Assembly (NCBI RefSeq): GCF_037975245.1
Contig: NC_092576.1
Coordinates: forward strand, 40,242,111-40,306,110
Source: Apostichopus japonicus
Lineage: Eukaryota > Echinodermata > Holothuroidea > Aspidochirotida > Stichopodidae
DNA: 64,000 nucleotides
Direction of reading: 5' to 3'
This document shows, in pieces, positions 1-11,704 of the stretch. The notes under the pieces were generated by a model. That model was not told the origin of the DNA and ran no database searches. It was given only the letters and a program-made list of their open reading frames with translations. The translations under genes were made by a program, and so were the position numbers. The number at the start of each line of letters is the position of its first letter. The first letter of the stretch is position 1.

Positions 1-16
1 AGGGTGTAATTCTTAC

Positions 17-54
17 CACATCATAAGATAAGTTAATCACTTGAGGTTCATCAA
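17..54 (-). CDS. Possible small tail exon of gene A
   Basis: Between an AG (CACTTCAG) and a GTAAGA donor on the minus strand lies a 38-nt open piece with phase 1 in and phase 0 out, reading V-DEPQVINLSYDV. The phase pattern is the same as the post-membrane exon of gene B. LSYDV resembles the start of an ITIM-type tyrosine motif, but the next residue lies outside the window. No transmembrane exon was seen between it and 535, so this is a weak call. Confidence 0.2.
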
Positions 55-534
55 CTGAAGTGACTGACTTAAGGACATATGATATTCAGTGTCACCCAAT
101 TTGACACATATTTTTTATTTCTTGAAAAAGGGATACATAGGGAAATGTTATAAACACTGTTAGGTTTTTGTTTTTGTTTTCTGGAATAAAACATATGAAG
201 ATGAAAGCTAACATTCTACATAAATGCATGCTTAAAAAACCAAAGCTTAAATAGACACCTTACGAAATGCAGAACTGGGAAACAGAAAGCCGAACTTTTA
301 ACATTCTTTGATATCCCACATTAAATTATGTTTATAATGTTGAAACGTTCCGTAAGTTTAATTTTTTAGGATTTTGTTTTTCCCAAGTTCCCAGAAGATT
401 TACATTCAATCCATAGGCTCGTCATCTAGCGTCTTACTAGAAGCGCAGACTGTCTACTTTAAGACTCAGTTGTAACAACGTTTAAGAATGACATATATGT
501 CTACATAACGTAGTGGAAGGCTTTGTTTGCTTAC

Positions 535-823
535 CAGACAGAGTAACGGTCACCGTGACACTTGTTTTGAGATCACGTTCACTGTCTCGTCGTTGTGTAC
601 TCGTACATGTAACATTCTCTTCTTTCAGCGGATTTATCAAAACAAACGTTATTCTTCTGGACGCATTTGTGGTCGGGGTCATTTCAGTCACAACTTCATT
701 GCGGTCATTAAATGATAACACTGCTGTAGGTCTTGCTCCATCCGCATGACAAATGACAGTCAAATTCTCTCCAGCAGAAACATACTTCTTATCGGTTCTT
801 TCTCCATTCAAAGTAATGTAAAG
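535..823 (-). CDS. Gene A exon 5: Ig domain, out of phase
   Basis: Ig exon starting LYITLNGERT with first Cys in TVICHADGARP, Phe in place of core Trp (VLSFND), and second Cys in NVTCTSTQ. It ends TLSG in phase 1 with donor GTAAGC. The only usable acceptor (TTTTCCCACAG) leaves the exon in phase 0, while the preceding exon ends in phase 1. Joining them gives a stop after about a dozen codons. The VPP.. start seen in sister exons is also missing, so a small deletion at the exon start is likely. It is either a dead exon or one used with an unseen phase-0 partner. Confidence 0.55.
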
Positions 824-3800
824 CTGTGGGAAAACTTATATCAACAGAAGAAATACACATGCAGTTGTGACATATATTAGGTATCGATTAGCTTTATCAG
901 ACATACCTTAAGATGCTATTTAAGAAATCTAAGCTTGTTTAATGTTGAATGAATACTAGAATTGTATATTGTATTTGATTATTGTGCACTTTAAACTGGA
1001 AGAGCGATATTTTTACAGTCAAGGAGGATAACATTGAACAGGGAAATCTTACTAACTATAATCAAATGCACCATTTTTTACGCTATAAAAAGAAATAAAA
1101 TACCTGTAAAACATTTTTGTAATACCGACTTATATATGCGCTAAAATGTACACGTTGCGGGAATTACATTTAACAATATTTGGTTTCTATCAGTTTGCTT
1201 CCTAGTGTGCTGTGATACACGATGCTGTTAACTTACCGTAGGTATAGAGTGACACTCCCACATGATACTCTGATGATGTCACACTATTGCCATAGCAGGA
1301 AATCTTTTCATTTTCTTGTGTTGGTCTATAATGCAGCAGAGATTTTGAATTATATATTTGAGTATCACCTTCTGTAACATTAGTTTTTGTATAAATCCTA
1401 TCGCGATTATTTATAACCCAGGAAAGGTTCATCTTTGGCCTTGCTTCCCAAGCAAAGCATGTTATCACCATTAGTTCATACTGGGGAACCCAGACGTAAG
1501 ATTGATTAAGTGGAAATTCGTTGATCTTCAGTGACATCCTTGGAGGTACTGCGTAAATAACAAAAAAGTTAAATACAATTACCTAGTGACTATGTAATTT
1601 CTGTGAGGGATTTGACGAAGATGACCATTTCTTTCAAGTTTGACAACTTTGCTCTTGTCAAAATGGTACACGATGACTCTCACCCCCCCCCCCCACCCGA
1701 TTAACGCCCCTCCTACTAACACATGTTAAGTAGCTTAGCTACGTTGAATATATAACTTAGATTCCTCTTGGGATAACTCAGATAAGGCTTGTTATTGTGT
1801 TCATATTTTGTTTAAAAATTTTGATGAATTTTCTGTAATATATGGTGGAAATCATATTAAATAAAGCACACCTACGTGAGTTTAATTCATCTATTCACAA
1901 CAATAACAATACTGATATACACACGTACTCAGCATAACCACCCTTAATCTAGCCAGTAGTTTTGCTGCTTATACTTGCAAATTTCAAGATGTATTTTTTT
2001 CAACTGTCATTTAAATTGCTGGTTAGACATAAGGACTTACAAGAAATTGGATAAACAAAAGGATATGATTCAATGGAATACATAATTTTAGAATCTACGG
2101 CTTTCAAAAGTATCAATTCGTCAGGTTAGTGAAATCGATTCATAGATTTGATGCCATCAGTTGCTACTTACATTTGGGTATCGAGTTTATTTGCAAATCA
2201 TTCATGACTGTTAATAAAGTCTGGTCTCCGGAAAAGATTAGAGGGTACGGTTAATAAGAAAAGATGTGAACGTTCTTTTAGATTAATTCTTCGTGTTCGT
2301 ATATTTACTCTGATATTCTTGAACACTTACTATAATGATTTGTCTTAACCGAATTTTTGAACTGCTATATGCCACTTGATGCTGTGATCTATTAATTGGT
2401 GTGTACGAAATACATTTGCAAGGTTATGATTTTATCATTGGCGTGCTACGATAATTTAAGCTGTTTGCTTACCATAAGTATACAGTGACACTCCTACATG
2501 GTACTCTGATGATATCACATTATTGCCATAGCAGGAAATCGTTTCAATGTATTGTGTTGGTATATAATCCAGAAGAGATTGTGAATTGTATAGTTTTGTA
2601 TCACCTTCTGTCACATTTTTCTGTGTATAGATTCTATCGCGATCATTTATTAACCAGGAAAGGTTCACATTCGGCCTTGCGTTCCAAGCAAAGCACGTTA
2701 TAACCGTTCGTCTGTACTGGGGAACCCAGAAGTAAGATTGATTGAGTGGAAATTCGTTAATCTTCAGTGACATCATTGGTGGAACTGCGTAAATGCAAAA
2801 AAAAGTAAAATACAATTATTTAGTGACTATGTTATTTCTGAGAGGATTCGACAAAGGAAAATCATTTGTTCCAAGTTTGACAACTTGCGTCGATGTTGTC
2901 AAGATAGTACACGATGATTCTCACCCCCACCCCCCCCCTTAGCGTCCCTCTTGCAACCACATGTTATGTATATAGCTTATACGTTGGATGCATATAACTG
3001 GGGTTCTTCGTGAGATCATTTAGATGAAGCTTGTTATTATGTTAAATTTTTGTTTAACAATAAAGTGTCTTTAATATTTGGTGGAAATTATATTAGGTTA
3101 AGTGCACCCTACGGGAGATAAATGATTATATTTACAACAAAAAACAATACAGTTATACGCATTTACTCAACAAAATCACCCTCAATCGAGCCAGTAGTTT
3201 TGCTGGATATAACTTGCACATTTTATGTTGTAATTGTTTCAACTTGATCTTGAATTGCTTGTTAATGCTTCCTTGCACGGATAATGACGTAAGGTAATGA
3301 GGAAATTATCACTGTAAATTTATCTTTACAGGAGTCATCATTTAGACAAACTGTTTACGTTAGCGAAGCTTCTGAAACGATCAGTCGATTACTAGGTGAA
3401 ATTAAGGACACAATAAAGGTTATATTTTAAAACAATTTAATTTAGTATACAATCACGATATGGATTTGCATTCAGATGATGCCCTTTGCTTTGGAAAATT
3501 CAACTTGTCGCACTAACCCATAGCATCAGCTAATATACTTTATTATAATATATGGCATGTTGCACTCAAGTCTGGTAACAGTGTATTGATATGAATTATT
3601 TGCATGATGCACCCTGGTTCTTATCAAGTTTGTTATTTTTTATTTATTTACCGAAAGCTAAATGAAAACCAATATAAATGAATTTAGTATTAGACATGTC
3701 GAATTAAGCTTTCGTCTCATGTCATGTTGAAACGTCAGTCTAATATACCAGTTTGTTGAAAATCACCGACGGACGTGAACTAAGCTTACCCCCTAACGAT

Positions 3801-5918
3801 ACATTTGTGAATGGTCCAACACACCGATAGATACATTAAAAGGAAGAAATATATTGATCCATTGTCCCAAGACCACTTAACTGTGTGTGCAATTATAGAG
3901 TCTGCATTAAGAATGAAACGTTCGCAAACTGCACTCATCACCCTAACTATTAAATGTAAACTAAACGAAACGCATGTAACTCCGAGTCGTCGAAGCATAC
4001 GATAAAATGAAGCTTTCTAACTTTAAGGGCTTTGTACGCGTTATTTGCTGTGAAATATAAGTATTTTAATTGCATAAATGCATCTCGAAAGATTTTTTTT
4101 CTTTAAATATGCCTTCTTTTTTAATCATTAAAATGGTAAGGTGCAACATCGTCCCTAAACAGTCTTTCAACTTATTTTAATTTATATACGAAATATCCGA
4201 AACACTAGGGCATGAAAATCTAACTGACTTGCAGATAATGTAGTCTGTTTCATGATAACAACAACTACATAACTAATACAAAGGAAGGTGGACAAGAAAT
4301 ACTGATGATATATATAAAAGACAATAACTCTGAATTTAAACATCATCTAGTAGTAGACATATTAGTTATTTTCAAAGAGGATATACTATTTTAGCTCTTA
4401 ATATTTGCTTTTAATGTAAGCTGTTTACTCTGATATACTCTATATTTGTATTCCGTCAATAGAAAAAAAAGACCTGCATTATTTGTAACGATGCCTAAAA
4501 GAAAAAACAGAACTAATCTGTCATCTAACTTGTAGAGCTGTTAATATATGATCATGTTTTCTTTTTTAATGAAATTATATTTTAACCGAAATTGGTGTTC
4601 CACTCTGAAAGATCATATCACAGGCGCAAAATAAGAATATGTTCACACGACTGTATGATTTTTGTTGAAATAAAAACCAACTAAAAACCATCAGCAACTT
4701 CTAAAGTTGAAGACTTATACCAGGAATTATGTTAACGTATCATCAAATGCGTGGCAAACGATACCCATTTTCATGTACACGTATATATAAAAAAAATCGA
4801 CAGTTCGTGTTTAGCGCGATGTGTCTTGACATTGACCATAATATAGGACGTCTGTAGTTACAAAAGAAACCGGTTTTTAATTTGCTAATTATTTCATCGA
4901 AAAGGTCCATGCAATGTTTCAACGTTATATAGTTTCGTTATTAATATAATTTTCTTACCATAAGTTGAGTAGGTAACATCCAACCGTTGTTCTGGGAAGT
5001 AGCTTAAACTGCTACTATGACACGAAATATTTCCTGTTTCTTCGGTTGTTTGCAGTGAAAACCTCATCCTTGAATCAAAAGTGCTGCCGTTCAAAATTGC
5101 ATTGGTTGTAGTGTTGCTATCTGATGGTGATATTTCTACATTGTCCACCGTAATGGAAATATTTACTGGAGGTCTGCTACCAGTAGCGTAACATGATACA
5201 GATATGGTTGTATTGTAAGGTATGTAAAACGTATCTCCATTATCATGGTAAGAATGCCCGTCTACAGTAACAGATAAAGTCGGTGGAACTGGTTGTGGCA
5301 AGAAACGATTTTAAAAGAGAGACAATATGTTAAGGACATACAACTAGACACTTAATATAACGTTTAACTATGGCACGAAACAAACGAATGATTGACTATT
5401 TTTTTTCTCATTTGGCAATATGTTATACCTGGTTGATGGAAAACCAGCAACCCCCCAACCGCTCCCATCCTCTCTGCCTCAAGAAAGAAAGGAAAAACGT
5501 GATTTGTGGTAGCCTTAGTGACATACGTGACAACACAAAACTGTTACAAACCTTCCACGTCTAAGAAGTACGTTTGCAAAGTCTCGTGGTTCTTGATGCA
5601 TTCGTACTTTCCAATATTCAGCAACGAGATCGGCTGGATGAATAATGACTTATTTTGAAACAAGTGCAAACTTTCATTAAATTCAGGACGCAATAATAGA
5701 TGTTCAAAAAAAAGTAATGCGTTTTGAAATTTCCAATCAAGGGAGTTGTTTTCCCAAGTGTGACAAGCATTAAGCAAAACAGATCCATTAACCGCTTTTC
5801 GGTAATTAAGTACAGCAGCTGGAATCACAGCATGGGCCATGTTAAAGATAAGAAAAACTCGAAAAGACATGTAGATAGTTGCTTCCATGTTACTTTCCTG
5901 ATGCATTGTGTGAGCCAA
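535..5918 (-). CDS. Gene A: multi-Ig receptor-like gene (5' part)
   Basis: Five Ig-domain exons can be read on the minus strand in the order 5918-5552, 5288-4959, 2784-2473, 1548-1237, 823-535. The first holds a signal peptide and a V-type Ig domain; the others each hold one Ig domain with the shared core C..a..aRP.v.lsW. The first four are joined by phase-1 introns with GT..AG ends, as is usual for extracellular Ig exons. The fifth exon does not fit the phase (see its entry). No transmembrane exon was found down to position 1, so the gene either continues to the left or makes a secreted product. The Ig core motif is shared with gene B at 47-60 kb, so the two are probably paralogues. Function as an immune or recognition receptor is inferred from architecture only. 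Confidence 0.7.
1237..1548 (-). CDS. Gene A exon 4: Ig domain (duplicate copy 2)
   Basis: 312-bp phase-1 exon with acceptor TTTACGCAG and donor GTAAGT. Starts VPPRMSLKINEF and ends SLYTYG. Core residues: VITCFAWEARPKMNLSW and KISCYGN. It is the tandem duplicate of the exon at 2473-2784. The differences cluster around the region just before the first Cys and in the middle of the domain. Confidence 0.75.
2473..2784 (-). CDS. Gene A exon 3: Ig domain (duplicate copy 1)
   Basis: 312-bp phase-1 exon with acceptor TTTACGCAG and donor GTAAGC. Starts VPPMMSLKINEF and ends SLYTYG. Core residues: VITCFAWNARPNVNLSW (first Cys and Trp) and TISCYGN (second Cys). It is the same length as the exon at 1237-1548 and about 79% identical in protein by eye, and the flanking introns match too, so it arose by tandem duplication. 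Confidence 0.75.
3271..4958. other. Intron of gene A, no feature seen
   Basis: AT-rich intron sequence between Ig exons. A minus-strand open frame at 3786-3998 was considered and not accepted as an Ig exon. Nothing else is supported. Confidence 0.5.
4959..5288 (-). CDS. Gene A exon 2: Ig domain
   Basis: Phase-1 exon with acceptor CCACAACCAG and donor GTAAGA. It starts VPPTLSVTVDG and ends TYSTYG. Core Cys occurs in SVSCYATGSRPPVN and the second Cys in NISCHSSS. The position of the usual core Trp is Ile (NISITVDN), so the tryptophan is missing. It carries many Asn-x-Ser/Thr sequons, so heavy glycosylation is likely if it is made. Confidence 0.7.
5552..5918 (-). CDS. Gene A exon 1: signal peptide and V-type Ig domain
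   Basis: The open frame begins at an ATG at 5918, with a second in-frame ATG at 5888 (MEATIY...) that gives a more compact signal peptide: hydrophobic core MSFRVFLIFNMAHA, with likely cleavage after AHA. The domain that follows has V-set marks: first Cys in LLNACHTW, the core Trp in LDWKF, and the second Cys in the motif GKYECI. Several N-x-S/T sites are present. The exon ends at DVEG in phase 1, with a GTTTGT donor (weaker than GTAAGT but acceptable). Signal peptide and first Ig domain share one exon here, unlike gene B, where the signal peptide has its own exon. Confidence 0.7.
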
Positions 5919-6531
5919 ACATCATTGTCTATAACATAGACTATAACAATGAGTATAATACTATAAAGCGACGTTCTGTTCACATGTACAGTCACATGCA
6001 CTCACTAAACTACGGATGCCGAAAAATACTCCCATATAATTGAGCTTAAACAAGCTTAATACTTCTTTTTGACGTCACTGTACGTTGACACTAAAGCACC
6101 CCTATTATGGTAATTTGGACAAATCAAATTGAGAAAACAAATGTTCAACCAAGTCAACAGACTGTAAAGAGACAAACATCGTAAGCGAGAAAGGATAAGT
6201 TAGTAATATGAGACTGTTTTGCAAGTTAGACGTATCTGTCATTATTAGCGAATGCATTGTTTATGCAAACAAAATGAAGTTAACATTCACAACAGTGTCG
6301 TGCCCAGGATTTCAACGAATGAAATGTCAATTAAAGTTATACCTCGCGAAGTTCACATGACTCGGCATTCCCTCGCCATTGACGTACAAGACAGTGGGAA
6401 GAGGAATTCAAATTCCCCTGAAAAGTTCAGGGGCTAAACATCGGTGAAGGGCCAGAGGCGAATTTACGCATGTTATAAACTTCGAAGGGGAGTTGCCGTG
6501 GGGTAATTGGAGCTGATGCTGATATAGCGCC

Positions 6532-7068
6532 CAGTGGCGTAGCTAGGGGGATCAAGGAAGGGCACGCGCACGGGCGCCGGGTTGAGGGGGCCCTGAAATG
6601 AGAGAATTATCGTAAAAAAATATGCACATTTTAGAAAAACATTACGAAATTGATGTATCTCGTAAGGCATGCATATATTCCAGTTACTAATAAGAATCTG
6701 AACTGAATACAGTTACTGAATACAGATTGTGATTTTATTTTCTGTTCATTTCGACCGTTTTCTCTTCTTTTTTGTTTGTTTCTGTTCTGTGTTCTGTAAT
6801 GACAACATGTCACGGAAATGTCACGGGTATTTCAATATACTCTTCCAAGGCATTAACTTTCGAAAGGTGGAAATATCATAGGCGTGGTAGTTCAATTTGA
6901 TTTAGTAGGGTGGGGGGTGAGAGACTGTGGCGACTTGCCTGAAAAGTATCATTAAATATGTTCGCACGCTTCGTGCGCAATTTATTTTTCTTTCAGTAGT
7001 GTGGGGGGGGGGGGTGGGCGCAATGTTCTACTCTTGCAACCGGGCTCAAAAATCTCTCTACGCCACTG
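6532..7068. mobile_element. hAT-like MITE with 8-bp target duplication
   Basis: The left end reads CAGTGGCGTAGCTAG and the right end CTACGCCACTG, an inverted pair. The flanks are ATAGCGCC (6524-6531) and GTAGCACC (7069-7076), matching at 6 of 8 bases, as expected for an old 8-bp target duplication of the hAT type. No transposase frame is inside, so it is non-autonomous. The left 300 bp matches 62873-63165 closely, so the family is dispersed. Confidence 0.7.
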
Positions 7069-7076
7069 GTAGCACC

Positions 7077-8750
7077 CCAGCTTCCCCTTCACCAAATGAA
7101 ATTTATAAACACTTATTCTCCGTGATATTCCGTTTTAAGTTAGGTCCGATTTAGTAGCTCTTAAGGCAGCATTGTACAAATAAAAAATATTCACCTTTAA
7201 AATTCCCCCATTGAATTAAGAAGTGACTTGAATCTTTATATGAGGGCCAGTAAAACGGTAATACATTATTAATCCGTTTCAATGATATTTATTGTAGTCG
7301 AAGTGCAATTAAGCAATTAATGTATAACTTCGATAGTCACAAAATATAATCGAAACATTAACTTCCCTTTTAATCGTTTATGGTGGTCATTGATAGCACA
7401 ATATTTCTGCACACAATATATAACATGGTTAAATTAAACAATTAATGGTATTTTCTTATTTGCTATCCTTCCTTAGTGTTATAGGTCTCTTTTGCATTGT
7501 TTTTGATGAGGGCGCTATGGATAATCTGCTTCTTGCTGGCATCTGGGACCACTTTGATTGTTACAAACTATAATTAAAATTAACGAGTAATGTCACTTAA
7601 CCTATGATAATTATTTCTAATCCTCTTTGCCTTAACAAATTAAGAATATGTAGGAGTAATTATAAACTGATATTGATTTACATTGTCACTTGAGTTATTA
7701 AGCCGTAATGATGATGTACAATTTGCGCCATAAGTTAATTCCCCAATATTAACAGAACTGGCAGACCGAAAACTTCCCCATTTCTGTATATTTCCTTATG
7801 TCCCTTTGGTATCAGGAACTTCTCGCTTCACATGTTAAAGTTTGTGCTTGTAAACATTTACCGCATATTTCACATAAGTTACGTTCAACATTTGAATCTA
7901 ATATTGATCTACAGTGTCTGTTTTATTCTTCCGAAGTTGTATAGTACAGCCGTCTCCATCGTAATACATTAGATGGCGCCCTTTTGTTAATGCCGTTAGC
8001 CCGGCATGCGCCGAACAGACAATCTAGACATGATGTAAATAATCATGTTGCTTTGTGTGTGCAGTATATCCCAAAGTAATGAGTTTTCATTATTGTTGAC
8101 TCTGTGTTCTGGTACAATCAGAGGGCATCCCTTACAGCGTGAATCTATTATTTTCTCTTACAAACGTTTACATTATGGTTGCCATATGTACCGACGTTGG
8201 ATACATTTTAACGGATGACGCTACGACCTTCAGCAAAATCAACTAGGTATAATAAAATATCGATAATGCTATGACTTTCAAACGCCGTTAAGTTGGTTTT
8301 GCGCTGAATTTCTTTCATTCTAGTATGTGGTTATAAAGTATCCTACAAAGTAAGCTGATTTCAATATGAGCATATAAAGCCCTACTCGTTGTATAGGCCA
8401 ATAGTTACACAATTGTCTTATATTATTCCTGACTTGGTCGCCTACCCATGACGGTGGTGTATATTGTGTGGGGGGGAGTTATTAACATGTAACACAAATG
8501 TATCTCTGCAAGGTAAGCAAGACCTGGTAGCCCTAATATGTCAAAGACGATGTTTCACTTAACGCTAGCCAAAATGAATGTAGTGTTTGCTACCGGAAAA
8601 GAGCAAAGCGCAACACTTAACTGGAATATGAGGTTGTAAACTACTATCAAAAGACCAAAATAAGCGCTGAAAAGTTAAGTACTGATGAGTATAGACTTTT
8701 CAAGTCTGACAGTCACCAATCCCTTGTTCCGGACAATGCATCATATACAT
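7077..8750. other. Intergenic, no gene seen
   Basis: AT-rich sequence without a supported exon. A 65-70-bp stretch at 8301-8366 recurs at 12258-12325 (CTTTCATTCTAG...GTAAGCTGATTTCAA), which marks a short dispersed or duplicated fragment. Confidence 0.5.
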
Positions 8751-8821
8751 GTACAATGTTGTCTACAAGGCTGACTATATCGACAGTAGACTAGTGCAAT
8801 ATTTGTGTCAAACTGCCTTAC

Positions 8822-8896
8822 CTTTATTGACTTATTTTTTGGGGGGAAGGAGGAGGTGGAGGCTGCTTAGTTACATACCTGTTTGGCTCAATATAT
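8822..8896 (-). pseudogene. Decayed duplicate of the tail-like exon
   Basis: Same acceptor and donor as 9242-9317, same YIEPN.YVTKQ and poly-proline start, but a one-base loss shifts the basic end and brings in a stop codon. Confidence 0.25.
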
Positions 8897-9241
8897 CTGC
8901 AATGTAAATAATAGCAATAACAGACGAAGAGATCAGGGAAACATCAAGAGGTAGACAGGCCTGGAATCGTTTTACAATACCCTACCCAATAGCATACCAA
9001 TTGACTAATTAATGAAAACATCCTCGAATAGATGTAGTAACAATATAAAAAGAATTTAAATCGAAATCTAGGATCATCTATAGGCTACATGATTTTTCAT
9101 TTTTGTTTGTTTGTGTTAAACAGGTGGACAAATTCCAGTTTAAGTAAAGATACATGTACAAGACTGTCTACAAGGCTGTTGTCTACAAGGCTGACTATAT
9201 CGACAGTAGACTAGTGCAATATTTGTGACAAACTACCTTAC

Positions 9242-9317
9242 CTTTATTGACTTCTTTTTCTTTCTTGAAGGAGGAGGTGGAGGCTGCTTAGTTACATACT
9301 TGTTTGGCTCAATATAT
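9242..9317 (-). CDS. Candidate cytoplasmic-tail exon (orphan)
   Basis: A 76-nt minus-strand stretch is bounded by a T-rich acceptor (TTTACATTGCAG) and a GTAAGG donor. It reads 25 codons from YIEPNKYVTKQ through a run of five prolines to SRKKKKSIK: proline-rich then strongly basic, like a juxtamembrane tail. The duplicate at 8822-8896 keeps both splice sites but is one base shorter and stops after ISQ. No upstream gene was found on this strand, so this may be a stranded remnant. Confidence 0.25.
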
Positions 9318-10159
9318 CTGCAATGTAAATAATAGCAATAATTGCCCCTACCGCCAGGAGAAACAAAGATGGGGGCGATATAATGTTTCTGAATTCATAT
9401 AAAGCATATTCAGAAGAGACATCATCTCACCATCAAGAAGTGTATATGTCACAGGGTCAATGATCTTGTAAGGTCTATATTCAAAGACACCATACCTTCA
9501 AGTGAGAGAAGAGAAGGCAGACAGACGAAGAGATCAGGGAAACATCAAGAGGTAGACAGGCCTGGAATCATTTTACAATACCCTACCCAATAGCATACCA
9601 ATTGACTAATCAATGAAAACATCCTCGAATAGATGTAGTAACAATATAAAAATAATTTAAATCGAAATCTAGGATCATCTATAGGCTACATGATTTTTCA
9701 TTTTTGTTTGCTTGTGTTAAACAGGTGGACAAATTCCAGTTTAAGTAAAGATCAGTTATTTCTTATACTTATTTTTGTACAGTGTATCATTCTATTTTAC
9801 ATAGTCGCTGCGTGATATTTCTATATTAATGCTCACTTTATCGTCCATCAACTGATGACTCAACAATAAAGGGAGGGTACATCTTACACAGAAGGGAAAA
9901 TCATGATTATCCGGCAAGAAAATGTTTTTGCCCTTCAGATACTTTCCCTCTACAGGTATCACCAACGAAAGTTATTATCTCCTCCCTGTTTGCACTCCTC
10001 CAACCATATTTCCTGCAAAATACAATGTCAATCATATTTTGGGAGAATACTGTACGGTACTACATCAATTTTATGGCATAATAAACATCAATTGTTATAT
10101 TTCCCAACATGCATTATCCAATAATGGAAATTATTTTAGGATAAACAGATGAGAATTAA

Positions 10160-10240
10160 TATTTCTACTTTATAAATACGTGTAATATTACGTGGGCCTG
10201 ACGTTTCGATCCCAGCAGGATCTTCTTCAGATGTTTTCTT
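10160..10240 (-). mobile_element. Penelope-like element tail fragment
   Basis: On the minus strand the sequence reads CTGAAGAAGATCCTGCTGGG then ATCGAAACGTCAGGCCCAC. The pattern CTGAAGA..(G/C-rich)..GAAACGTC is typical of the sequence just after the stop codon of Penelope-like retroelements. No coding part remains next to it. Confidence 0.45.
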
Positions 10241-10955
10241 TTATTTATTTGTTTATAAATTAGTGGTAATATTTTCTTAAATGCATTGAATACGACGCAA
10301 CAAAAATACCATTTTCAAGACGATAATGTTTGAAATTTAAATAAATTAACGGCAGCAAAGACTTTTGGTTTTCGGTTTAAATCCCTAATGTTGCAAACTA
10401 GGTAAGTCTACGCGGGAGTAAAACAGATGATCATTCGTTACGTGAAAACCTAACCCTAATATTGCAGCGCAATTGCATTATAAATTATCATTTTGTGATG
10501 AGTTGGTAACTCTTGATATCAGATACAGGAGTGAGAGAGTAGTACAGATGTAACAAAATAAGGTTTTTGTTATCAAAGCAGGACCGATGAAATATCGCAT
10601 AAAAACGCAGTAAAAGTTATTTTAAACGAGTAAAATATCATATGTTCGAGACTGAAAAAAACATGATATTTATATATATACGGCATATATCTGTTTATTG
10701 CAATGTCTGGTGAAAAACTCGTTATTTATGTTCAAAAGTCTTTTCGATGAACTGATGTTATCGAGTTTTGCTGTGAAAACGTACTACAATAACACAGGGG
10801 TGTCAATCCCAGTTAGAAATTGAGAGGTTGGAACATGAATGACTGAACATGGATGACATTGACGGGGAGAGTGCGCCTAGCGCACATGGCGAGCGCCTTT
10901 GCGCAAACCTTCATTGTCCAGACACCCGACTAAAGGCTCTGATTGGGTCCAAGGG

Positions 10956-11704
10956 CGAAGCCCGGCGGCGAATACATTTTTTTTCTCAAACTGAACTGAC
11001 ACTGGAATTATTTCCTCGATTCTGATTGGCTCTCAGCGAGCCAATAGGTTTCCGTACGTATAGGTTATAAGGCTACATACAACTAGTTAACAAGTCAAAG
11101 GACACAGACATATCGACAAATACCTTTTTTTTTGTACACTCACTGGCTGGCACACACTCGCTCGCCGTCTTCATGGCCACTGCATATTCGACTAGGCCTA
11201 TCATGATTCATTGACTGATTACATTTTGAGTTTATGATTATAAAACTAAAAGTATCGCAACTCCGAATGTACACAAACACCTAGTACATATGTACATCAG
11301 CTGCATGTATTCACTTAGAAATGCACTGTGTTTTATTGTGTTTAATACTATACACAATAAAATAGGCTACATTGATTTAAATGTGTTGTGTAGAGCGGAG
11401 TCAAGCGAGTAAACAAAGGATCGAGGACTGCCTATAATGGGCGCAGTAGTTGGGAATAGTTGCTTCATTTTGTTAAGAATACTATTTACTTTCGTTCATA
11501 TATACCTACCAAAAGTTTTGGAAAGTTGCTAATGTGAATATCTTGAATATGTTCGGGTTGATCATACTGAAATCGACAGAGTGTGGAGGGATCTATGTTG
11601 AATACTAAAGTATATCATGTGCTCGCTGAGAGCCAATCAGAATCGAGGTTATTATTTCAGTGTCAGTTCAGCTTGGGAAAAAAAAAATAGTCGCAGCCCG
11701 GGGT
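10956..11704. mobile_element. MITE with ~85-bp terminal inverted repeats
   Basis: The left arm (10956-11042) holds AACTGAACTGACACTGGAAT and CGATTCTGATTGGCTCTCAG. The right arm (11621-11704) is its inverted copy (CTGAGAGCCAATCAGAATCG, then TCAGTGTCAGTTCAG). About 580 bp of non-coding sequence lies between. No clear target duplication could be fixed. Confidence 0.7.

Larger units (their letters stand above)
1200..3270. repeat. Tandem segmental duplication carrying an Ig exon
   Basis: About 0.8 kb at 1200-2030 matches about 0.8 kb at 2440-3270 in direct orientation, including the Ig exon, the adjoining intron, a C-rich tract (1681 and 2922) and the sequence ending CCAGTAGTTTTGCTG (near 1960 and 3190). 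The repeat distance is 1236 bp. This is the unit that added one Ig domain to gene A. Confidence 0.8.
8758..9752. repeat. Tandem duplication, two unequal copies
   Basis: Copy 1 (about 8758-9151) and copy 2 (about 9178-9752) share GTCTACAAGGCTGACTATAT, the GGAGGAGGTGGAGGCTGC block and the tail TTCCAGTTTAAGTAAAGAT. Copy 2 has about 180 bp (9341-9520) that copy 1 lacks, so copy 1 probably carries a deletion. Confidence 0.8.

Noticed and set aside
3786-3998. Minus-strand frame with VTC and VKWSW, reminiscent of an Ig domain
   Set aside because: Spacing of Cys and Trp is wrong, no second Cys motif, and the nearest donor gives phase 2, unlike all neighbouring Ig exons.
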